DNA of 64,000 nucleotides from Sternotherus odoratus (Eukaryota; Chordata; Testudines; Kinosternidae). This document shows, piece after piece, positions 55,030-64,000 of this stretch. The notes under the pieces were generated by a model. The model did no database searches, was not told the origin of the DNA, and worked only from the letters and a program-made list of their open reading frames with translations. Within the stretch, counting starts at the first letter, position 1; each line of letters opens with the position of its first letter. The stretch is from assembly GCA_032164245.1 (NCBI GenBank), contig JAVMKO010000164.1, positions 1 to 64,000 of the forward strand. The letters run 5' to 3'. The position numbers and the translations under genes were made by a program.

Positions 55030-56659
55030 TCATAAAGTAAACAGGAAGTTCATGGAGAGGAGAAATTAGTCAAGAAAAAGGGACACAATAGAGAAAACAT
55101 GTTGCTCTCTCTCTTCCTGGCCCTGGCACCAAATTGCCCCAAAATTTCATAATGCCCATGGCTGCACCAGCCCTGTCAACCAGCCCCATCCCTTGGCCAT
55201 CCCCCCATGGGTTGTGCCCACTGTAAGAGGTAGGGCCAGTCCTGGGGTGTGTGGGATCCCGGTCAACTCCCTCTGCCCTGCCTCTTCCCCCTCCCCTGAT
55301 CCCCACACTCCCCCATCCCACCTCTTCCCACAGCAACCCTGCACTCACTGGCAGTGGTGGGAAGTGGAGCAACCCAGCCCCAGCCTGCTCTTCTCCACCA
55401 GCTCCCAGCCCACTCTGCTTCCCTTTCCCCTTCCCCAACTGCAGTCATGTCACTCTGATTGAGGAAAGGACCGGCCCTGGCTCTCAGTGGCAGCAGGAAG
55501 CAGAGCACCATGGCTGGAAGCTGGTGGACTAGACCTGGCTGGGGCCAGGTTGCTTCACTTCCCACCACTGCCAATGAGTGGGGAGGGATCCCTTTCCCCA
55601 AGCCTCCTGCCCCAAGCAACATGGATGGGATCAGGGTAAGGGAAGCAGAGCGGGCTCCTCCTGGCCTCCTGGTTATCCCCTGGGTACACTGGCCCTTTGG
55701 GACCCCCAAGAGAGGCCCCCAACAGCTCCTCCCATCTGGGGAGCCCCGGACCCTGCCCCTGCCCTGGGCCCTGCATCCTGGGGGGAGGGGACGTGGGCCG
55801 GGGGCTGCTCTGACCCACCGTGCTCAGGGTGCATCCCCCATGGCAGCTGACTTTACTTGAGAGTCTTTGGCCCGGGCCTTGTCCAAGGGTTTCTGAAAAT
55901 CTAAATCCCTTGGATCCCCCTTGTCCACAGGCTGGTCACCCCCTCCCCCTGCCCCATGACCTCGAGTAGATTGGTGAGGCCTGATTTCCTGTCACTGAAA
56001 CCAGGGGGACTCTTCCCCAACAATTACGGCCATCTCTGTGTCTGACAAGATTGTTCTTTATTGTAGGTTTAACCAGTTTGCCCGGCACTGAAGTCAGGCT
56101 TCCAGGCCTGTCATTGCCGGGATCACCTCTGGAGCCCTTTTCATAAACTGGCATCATGATGAAGGATTATTTAGTGTTATAAGAAATTGTAAAAAACAAA
56201 CAAAACAAAATCCCAGTTCATCTAAACATGAGCTCTCTTTTATGAAAGGCCAGTTTCCCCAGTTCAGTTACACTCCCTGGAGCTCGGTGTTTCTAAATCA
56301 GAGTCGGGTGGCTCTGTGTTTCTGGTCAGGATGCCATTATTGGGGAGTTCCTCAATTAAGGTGCTGGGGAGTAATGGGATCTGTTTCCATGTGCCATGGG
56401 CCTTTGAGGGTTTGGAGAAATGCTGGTGAGTTTAAATTGCACAGGGTGGGGGAGCTGCATGTGGTCCCAGGTAAGTAGTAGTTGTGCTGTGGTGAGACTG
56501 AGCTGGTGTTGGGAGTGTGTAAGTTGTGGTGCTTACCTGCGCAGATCATGTTTAATAAACCCCTATTTTTAAACCACCCCTGCCTGGGAGGGTAACAGGA
56601 GCTTTGTGAAGTAAGGTGAGTCCTTCATAATCCTTAAGATCAACAGCTCCTATGCCACA

Positions 56660-56731
56660 GGGAGTATAGCTCAGTGGTAGAGCATTTGACTGCAGATCAA
56701 GAGGTCCTTGGTTCAAATCCAGGTGCTCCTT
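56660..56731 (+). tRNA. tRNA-Cys (GCA)
   Basis: A 72-base gene: GGGAGTATAGCTCAGTGGTA, anticodon loop CTGCAGA and T-arm CTTGGTTCAAATCCAGG. The acceptor stem pairs with a terminal G-T wobble. TTTT is about 17 bases downstream. It lies outside the duplicated units. Confidence 0.9.
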
Positions 56732-56894
56732 TAGGAGTCGATCTACATTTTCTCATGGAAATATGTTTTCAGATCAATCCCTACTATGTTCGTCTGTTCC
56801 ACTGAATGATCACCATACTTAGGGCTGGGAAGGAGTTTTCCGCAGGATTAGATTGGCAGAGACCCTGGGGATTTTTTCACCTTCCTCTACATCA

Positions 56895-57440
56895 GGGGTG
56901 GTGAACCTCCGGCCTGCGGGCCTTATATACCCTGCCAAAGCCTTCCATCCGGCCCGCGCGTGTCCCTGGCTGGCGGCTCCCCCAGGCGCTTCCCGGCCCC
57001 TTTGCTGAACGCGGAGCCGCCCCCGCCTGGCGGCGCAGGACAGCTCCGCGCTTGGCGAAGAGACCGAAGCACCTGGGGGAGCCGCCGGCCAGGGATGCAA
57101 GCGGGCCGGCAGGTGGGGGCAGCTCCCCCAGGCGCTTCCGCCTCATTCGCCGAACGCGGAGCCGCCCCCGCCTGGTGGACCGGGGCAGCTCCACGCTCGG
57201 CAAAGAGGCCGGAAGCGCCTGGGGGAGCCGCCGGCCAGGGACACAAACGGGCCGGCAGGCGAGGGCAGCTCCGCACTGGGCGAAGAGGCGAAGAGGCTAG
57301 AAGCACCTGGGGGAGCCGCCTACAAGGGACGCGTGCGGGACGCATGCGGGATGCCATGTGGGGGTGGCTCCGCACTCGGTGAAGGGGCCGGGAAGCACCT
57401 GGGGGAGTCACCGGTGCAGCATGGCCACCATTAGCCCGGC
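56895..57440. mobile_element. GC-rich hAT-type element with alternating inverted modules
   Basis: It starts CAGGGGTGGTGAACCTCCGGCC. Inside, CTCCCCCAGGCGCTTCC and its reverse complement GAAGCGCCTGGGGGAG alternate about six times with GCGGAGCCGCC-type spacers, in a unit of about 120 bp. The right terminus was not found. Cruciform folding looks likely. Confidence 0.65.
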
Positions 57441-58000
57441 GGGTTAAGGAGGAGCCACGGGGAGCTGACGGTCAACGGGGTGTGGTGGTGGGGGAGGCTG
57501 GGCTCGGGGGCAAGCAAGGGGGTGGGGGGTAGGCCAGGCTGGGTGGGTGGGGAGGGGGGCCAGGAGACTAGGCTGGATGGGGTCACTTTGCCCCAGGGAC
57601 AGAATCTATGTGTGGGGCAGGGAGAGTGTGTGTCCTGGACTCAGGGTGCAGAGATACACTCAGCCCTCTCCCCTGCAGTGGGTGGGAGGTGCTGCCATTC
57701 CCTGCTGGAAGGTCATGGTGGGGGAGGGGTGTTGTGAGAAGCTCAACACCTGACCCTGGGGGCAGGAGTGGGGTGGGGAGCTCCAAGTGTTTCTGGGATC
57801 TTCTATTTCCACAAATTGTCGTCCATAGAAACACTGGGAACTTGTGACAATAATCCAGACTCTGCGGGTTTGGGCAGCTGTGACTCATGGTAAAAAACTG
57901 GTGAGTTCATGGCCCAGCTGCGCACCCAGAAGAAAGCCCAGCACGACATGCCCAGGGTGAAGGGCTGTGCTAAAGGCTTGACCCAGGCCAGAGAGTTTCA
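57440..58000. other. no gene recognised
   Basis: G-rich sequence without an identifiable gene. Confidence 0.4.
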
Positions 58001-58004
58001 CATA

Positions 58005-58039
58005 ATCAGTCTAATGCAACCCCCACTGAGCTACTTTGG
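58005..58039 (-). pseudogene. partial tRNA-Phe relic
   Basis: The minus strand has TGCCAAAGTAGCTCAGTGGG then ATTAGACTGA, the 5' half of the tRNA-Phe at 48,157. The 3' half is missing. Confidence 0.75.
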
Positions 58040-60847
58040 CAATGACCAGGCCAGCCAGGAAGGCTTAATACATGAGCAGTAGCACATGCTGGGGAGATTT
58101 GAATCTTGATGTCACAAGGCAGGAGAGAAGCAGTGGACTTGGCCCCAGAGTTTCCTATATCGCAGTCACTCAAGCCAGCACCTGCCCCCTCACAAGCTGT
58201 CACTGGCACCCCCAGGTCCGACAGAAAGGATCAGCCATTCTCACTGGAACAAGTCTGCCCATGGCTCGCGGGCAACTCCCCAGCCTTACACACAAAACCA
58301 TCTTCTGAGAAGGAGCCCACTAGGACTCACCATTGCTTCTCCTCCTTCCACCCAGAACCCCACTCCTTCTCCTGAGCTTCAAGTAGCCATCCCTGGGGTG
58401 CCAGGAGGCCGGCATAGGATACTCACTCCCTGCAGCCAACCGCACTTCCATGGATTCGGCCGTCGGAAGGCCAGGCGGGGGCTTCCTGGATCCCAGTTGC
58501 TATTTGGCTAGGAGTGTATTTGGGTTATCTATGTTTGCTAAGTACTGTATGTACCTTTTACTGCTGTTTTTCTCTAGTTCATGAACAGGGATCAAGCTAA
58601 GAAGGGTTATAAAATAAGCCCTTATCAGCTAAAAAAAAGATTGCAGCTAAGCTTCAGAATGAGGCCCGTAGGCCTGTCTTTCAACTTCCACATAGTGCCG
58701 TTCTGTCAGTAAGGAGGCTTTGCGGTTTTCTGTCCCCTTCTCAGTCAATGTGATCTAGACTAGAGGGATCCTGTACTGGACCACCTCATCTCTTTATGCT
58801 TCCAGAAAACCAAGGAAATACCCCATCAAGTGATCATTCTCAGCAGAGAAAGTCAAACTGGCTATGTTGCCAGCAATAGTCTGTGGAGCTTTCAGTCTCT
58901 GTTTGGTACCAACAGGACAGTAAATGAAAAGACTTTTCATTCTCCAAAATTTATGCCTAAATAAGCTTAGATGTCTTAAAGGTGGTTGTAGCATTGTGTC
59001 CCCATAATAATGACTTAAGTCCAAACAATATTGTTATCTGTACAGGACTGAACTTGGTGGGAAAATATAGGGTATTGCTTTGAGCATTAACATTTTATTC
59101 TTCCATTTTTTTTGTAGAGACCTAATTATTTTAATATCAGACAACTTTTATTTGAATAGTGCCCTACTTATGGAGAAATGTGCAACCAAAATATACATTA
59201 ATTCTCATTCTTTCTTACTCTTTCTTGCCAATGAAGTCAATCAGTTTTCAAGAAGTTCTGATTGTTTTCATTAGAAAGTGTTGCATGTAAATGGGGATGA
59301 TAAAGGCATCAGTAGAACTGATTTAATCCTCTGGCCTCACAGTTCAAATCCCCATGTGGGAGTTTATTAACTCTATAGCTCTGAAAATTGACAATTTTAC
59401 ATAGGGTAAATAACGCCCAAGTGAAAAATAGAGTATTATCAAAACAGATTTAGATGTGATTCTTGAATCCCTCCTAGACCTGAATGACTCACCATTTTGG
59501 TCATTTTCCTGACTTAGTTTCTCTCTTTTTCTCTCTCTCTCCCTTCCTCGCCACTTGCTCTCTGTCAGCATGTCATACACCCTCACTTCATAACACATTT
59601 ATTTAACAAACTCCAACATATAAATCATTCAATTTCCTCTTCTACTTTCACAATATTGCCAACCCAAGCCCTTCAAAACTCATGAGTCAGGCCCCCCAAA
59701 ATCATAAGATTGGCTTAAAAGATCATGAGATTTCAAAAAACATAAATTTTGTGTTTTTATTTGCTTTCTGTATTTTGTGCTTTTAGGGCTCACTTTGCAA
59801 TCAGATATAGGCACTTCTTTTAAATGAAATCTGATTCTAATTTAACATGACTCGAGGAGATGAAGCTTTAAGAAAATCTGCAAATATCACGAGTTTTGGC
59901 AACATTGTGTCTCCAGCCTTTTCCCCTCATTGTGACCTCATTGTCTTCTGAGGACTTCATAGTTCTCAACTCTATCTCTTTGGAGATTTTTTTAAAAAAT
60001 AAATTTCATTGTGTTCCCTCAAAGTGGGAATCTGGATTTTCTTTAAAGGCTTTAAAGACAATCATAGAAGTTTGTAAATGTTGGCCCACAATTTGTATTT
60101 TGCAATATACAAATTTTGCAAATATATTTTATACAATTATAAAAATATTTTTTCCATATGTGTGCTTGATATAAGACAGTTATAAACCAGCCAAACTCTC
60201 TGCCCTCATGGTCACATTTAGCTGACTACAGACAGCAAGAGCAACGGGACACTTAGTTGGTTATGCATCAGTCAGAAGAGATGTCTGACCATTATAAAGT
60301 AGACTGACTCATACTGGACCCATGCAACCTGCTTGTGAGCCAATGTCAGATGCTTTGGCGGAAAGCATCCCTTTATCCAATGGTGCCCCTCAGTCATTTG
60401 TGCAAAACAATTACTGTAATTTCCTCTGTGTTTAGCTAACATAGCTTCACCTTGTCTCTTCTTGGGAAACATGAATTTCATCACTAGTACCACTGACAAT
60501 TTTCAGGCACACTCTTTCTTTTGTCCTAAATGTTACAAAGAAAATACTTTTCATAGGGTGAAATGGAAACTGAAGACTTGGTATCATTTTAAATCCCAGA
60601 AATGTGGGAGAAAACAAAACCAACAAAAGGTTTTCTGGTTTTTCCTGGATTTCAGCTATAGTTCTTGGGCACTGAATGACCATATCCACCAACCATAAAA
60701 AAAAAAAAAAATAGATATTTTGGTAGAGTCATTGTTCTGCATTTCAAGGTAAAGTATTTTGTGCCATATAATGGAAATGTTGTTCAATCCTTGATTAGAA
60801 CAACATAAGTAGTGCTACTATAATGTAGCAAAGTAACTGTACTCTGG
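58040..60847. other. no gene recognised, transition to AT-rich DNA
   Basis: From about 58,500 the composition changes to AT-rich and stays so. I see no convincing exons, RNA genes or transposon ends here. Confidence 0.5.
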
Positions 60848-60967
60848 GAAGACTTTGTAGCACCTCAGAGACTAACCAGTTTATTTCAGCATAAGCTTTC
60901 GTGAGCTATAGCCCACTTTGTCGGATGCATAGAATGGAACAGAAGTAAGATACATTTATACACACAC
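60848..60967 (-). mobile_element. PLE-type terminal sequence, copy 5 (inverted)
   Basis: This is the reverse complement of 61,250-61,367. Read on the minus strand it has the GTGGGC/GCTCAC hairpin next to GAAAGCTTATGC. Confidence 0.7.
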
Positions 60968-61249
60968 AAAGCAAATAAATAAAATTGTACATTAGCATAC
61001 ATACCAGACTCCAAAGAGGAACTGGAATTAATTTTCAAATTGGACACAATAAACCAAGGGCTAAATAGAACTTGTGAATGGTTCTCTCATTACACTAATT
61101 GGTTGCATTTCCCTAGTTAATTTACCTTCAATAGTTGTTTCCTGGCAGACACAGAGATCCATTTCAAAAGGTTTTTTTTTCTCCTGCTGATAATGGCCCA
61201 TCCAAATTCAACAGCCTCTTAGAATGAAAAACTTTTTTTTTTGCTTTCT

Positions 61250-61375
61250 GTGTGTATAAATGCATCTTACTTCTGTTCCATTCTATGCATCTGACGAAGT
61301 GAGCTATAGCCCACGAAAGCTTATGCTGAAATAAACTGGTTAGTCTCTAAGGTGCTACAAAGTCTTCCTCGTTTT
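61250..61375 (+). mobile_element. PLE-type terminal sequence, copy 6
   Basis: It reads GCATCTGACGAAGTGAGC, TATA, GCCCACGAAAGCTTATGC. It and copy 5 form inverted arms with a 282-bp non-coding spacer. Here the core reads CTGACGA. Confidence 0.7.
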
Positions 61376-61424
61376 ATTTACGGATACAGACTAACACGTC
61401 TGCTAATCTTAAACCTGTACTCCT

Positions 61425-61515
61425 GGGGGGCATTCTGTGCCAAAAAATTAAAAATTCTGCACACAATATTCTATAATTCTGCAAATTTTATTTGTCAAAA
61501 TAACATAATCACACC
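61425..61515. mobile_element. fragment of the AAATTCTGCAAATTTTATT repeat
   Basis: Related to the element at about 39,930. Too short to classify. Confidence 0.45.
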
Positions 61516-64000
61516 CATTTCAATTCTTTTGGTAATTTATTTCAAAATACCTGTCAGCAAGTATGTCTGTAACAATACAGACACTCACAGATATTCCCCT
61601 AGGAGTAGAGTTGCTGTATGTTGCTGAGCCCATAGACTTGTAAAACTCATAGCAGGAACCAAGCTAAATGAGAGGCAGATTCTGATCTCCATCACATCAA
61701 TGTAAATATGAATAGCTCCAAATTAGTCTGCCTTTACAGTGATGTTACAGACATTGGAATATGAGCCAGTCTGATAGTGGTTAGAGTAAGGAACAAAATT
61801 ACCTCTTTCATGAATCATTCAGTAAACTGGGACAAACCAGTTAACTTTCTTCACCTTGGTTCAGCCATCTATAAAGGAGAGAGAATATTTATTAGGACAT
61901 ATCCACTACAACTGTACAAAAAGGTGCAGTTTAAACATACCTGCACTAGCCGAGCCTCTTGTGATCTATAGGAGATTGCTGGCAACTGCTGGGGTCGGTC
62001 TTTCCACCGCTGCCTTTCTTTTGTGAGATTTTCAGGGGGCAACTTTAGTTTAGCTCAGACCTCATATAGTGGTAGCTTTACCTGCACTTTGGGCTGTTCT
62101 GGTCCCCTGTAGTTCCTCTCTCTAAGCATAGGTAAGGCTGAAGTTGCCTTATATCACTGCAATTTGAAGCCTCCTTGTCTGCTACCGGGGACTTCCTGGG
62201 TTTGTGCTGGCGTAAACCAACATAATGTGAGTAATACTACTTTAGAGTAGGCTAAGGCTTATCTGTTAATTCATTAATCACTATTCCTGTTTAATTTGTT
62301 TAAAAACTGAAAAGTGGCTGATGAACAGTTCTAGTTAATCCGATTTACAGAAAACAAACATTCTATTTTCACCCACCTTCCCAATTTCATAAAGTCTCTT
62401 TAGGGCCTTATGTTGCAGGATTGATCTGTTCAGGTGAAATTCACCCCTGTGGAGAGGGCCCACACAAGCCCTATGTGCCACTGAAGCCTAGTGTTTTCAT
62501 ATGTGGCTTATATAGACTTGAATGCTTCATAGGCCTCAAGGCATAGGCTTTACTGAAGAGGGATGGAATTTATTTGATACAATTTGAAAAAAAAAACCCT
62601 ACTCATTATCCATTTGAATTCCAATTTACAGACAGTAAAATTCAGAGGAGCTATTGTTGATTTCACCTGAGAGAGTATCTTCCACTTCCACTTTCATTCA
62701 CATCAATGAGCAAATGAAAGTATTCAATTTCACCAATTTACTGTATGTATTCCTGTGCAGTTGCATTTAGCTGCTTTGCTTATAAAATACTATAGATCAA
62801 TGAAATACACAGTGAGCTGTCGCATAACTTTTCATTGGTGAAAATAGAGAAGCCAATTTTTCGTTTTTGCACATGATGCTCTTTGGCTACGGCAAAATGA
62901 TAAGAAGAAACTCCGTGTTAATCTTACTTTGAAAGGAGCTTTCGGGATTGCAAGTTAATAGATTAATAAACTGACTGTTTGTAAACAGCTATAACTGGTG
63001 ACATTATTTACTGTAGAGGTGCTTCATTGCCATAGCATGTGGAAACTTGTAAAGCAGCATTCTTTTTCATTACGTAAATTACACAAAAATGGGATTAAGG
63101 ATGACATCTACCAACCTAAGATTTCTGAAATAACTGCATCCTTCAGCATCTCATAGATGAGGACATAATATGGTTTCATTTTCTTATGTGACACTTTTAA
63201 TTATGAATGATATAAATCACATAAGAATTAGAACATTCACTTTCCATCTCTCCTTATGTTATGGATAAAAAGCAATGTTAATACAGATATGCTTCCTGAA
63301 TTGACTGAAATAAATTGATTATTTAAGAAGCTGTATTTTAGGGAGCCTCTTGTTGGACCTGTTGTATTATTTAACATGCGTTCTTGTTCTATTATGCTAA
63401 ATAAATGGTGATAACTAGTTAACCAGCTCTGATACGTAAATGTACACCTGACGCTCCTAAAGACTTCTTAGGGCGCTCCTTTCATGTATTATCTGACTGG
63501 ATGTTAATTGGCTCTGTCATTAGTCACAGTCTTGAGAAGCAGTCCTAATAAGGCTACAGTATAATAGCTTTGGAAGAAAAACAAATCTTTGATACCAAGA
63601 CAATCTCAGGTAGGCTTGTCTTCTATGGATGTACAGTACTTCTAGAAAGATGATAGAAAAGATGATTGACACCCTTTGAAATGCCTACATCTTTTATGAT
63701 GCTATTAAATATTACGTACCAAGTTCGGTAATTGCTGCTAGACATTTTGAATAACTTCCTGAATAATAGTAGCTTACAGTAGAAGTTAATTGGGGCTATT
63801 GGAAGATGCTTGAGAAGCAAAATAATGTTTGTTTAATTATTCCAATATAAATTATAATATAGTAGGTGGTATACAACCTTTACATATTTATATACACTGT
63901 AGCCACGTTGTGATTGCTGGCAGGACTGTAATTACCAGGGGATGTTTGAAGGCCAAAAGCGTATCTGACTTCAAAAAAATAATTTGATACATTCATGTTC
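61515..64000. other. AT-rich single-copy-looking DNA, no gene recognised
   Basis: No repeats, exons or RNA genes are evident. Its complexity and lack of transposon remains resemble a gene desert; conserved regulatory elements are possible but not demonstrable here. Confidence 0.45.

Larger units (their letters stand above)
50603..55745 (-). repeat. complete unit (R) of the inverted U1/tRNA duplication
   Basis: Read on the minus strand, it holds the segments of L2 then L1: Lys, Ile, initiator relic, Asn, initiator relic, Lys, U1. It is about 5.1 kb. The inner end (about 50,603) and L1 inner end (33,225) diverge beyond the sequence AGATCAAAAC, and a PLE sits next to the L1 end. Confidence 0.85.

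Noticed and set aside
59338..59362. T-arm-like AGTTCAAATCCCCATG
   Set aside because: Only a B-box-like string is present; no acceptor, D-arm or anticodon arm surrounds it.
60510..60690. Possible zinc-finger relic (CPKCYKE...SSWALNDHIH)
   Set aside because: Cys and His spacing does not fit C2H2 and there is no linker. The similarity is too weak.

Overview
This window looks like nuclear DNA of a non-avian reptile, most likely a turtle. The reasons are a CR1 LINE, Penelope-like element (PLE) termini, hAT-type non-autonomous elements, several solo LTRs, KRAB zinc-finger genes of the amniote type, and eukaryotic tRNA and U1 snRNA genes. Genes have introns; there are no operons or bacterial features. 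Species is not determinable from the sequence alone, and the turtle call is an inference.

Layout. 1-2,500: a PLE terminus, an old tandem repeat, a (GT)n run and a CpG-rich promoter-like stretch with ETS, ZNF143-like and NRF1 sites. 2,518-6,374: a G-rich minisatellite of roughly 80 units. 6,650-10,760: a tandemly duplicated block of about 2.2 kb, each copy holding the first coding exon and KRAB-A exon of a KRAB zinc-finger gene. The second copy continues in phase to a KRAB-B exon (15,610-15,723) and then to either of two zinc-finger exons (17,368 and 20,908); repeats (CR1, LTRs, hAT) fill the introns. 23,216-25,340: a second minisatellite of about 44 units lying in an intron of a TONSL-like gene, whose TPR, acidic and ankyrin exons run on the minus strand from about 28,087 to 25,352. 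The C-terminal half of TONSL is absent and two frameshifts are visible. 29,293-56,731: a tRNA and U1 snRNA cluster. It contains about nine tRNA genes that look intact or nearly so (Asn x2, Ile-TAT with intron x2, Gln, Phe, Cys, elongator Met, initiator Met), four tRNA-Lys copies in varying repair, several tRNA relics, and two full-length U1 genes. Much of it is built from inverted duplications: the minus-strand unit at 50,603-55,745 is matched by plus-strand pieces at 29,293-33,225 and 42,595-45,005. 57,440-64,000: AT-rich, almost gene-free DNA with one PLE inverted-repeat pair.

How it fits together. The protein-coding part is a KRAB zinc-finger locus (transcriptional repressor family) beside part of a replication-repair gene (TONSL). 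The rest is a multi-copy small-RNA cluster (splicing U1 and translation tRNAs) that has grown by segmental and inverted duplication and has been invaded by transposons. The most unusual signals are the inverted U1/tRNA duplication with a datable hAT insertion, PLE ends that keep a covarying hammerhead-like hairpin, and the two phase-matched alternative zinc-finger terminal exons. I did not find strong evidence for a wholly new biological system.
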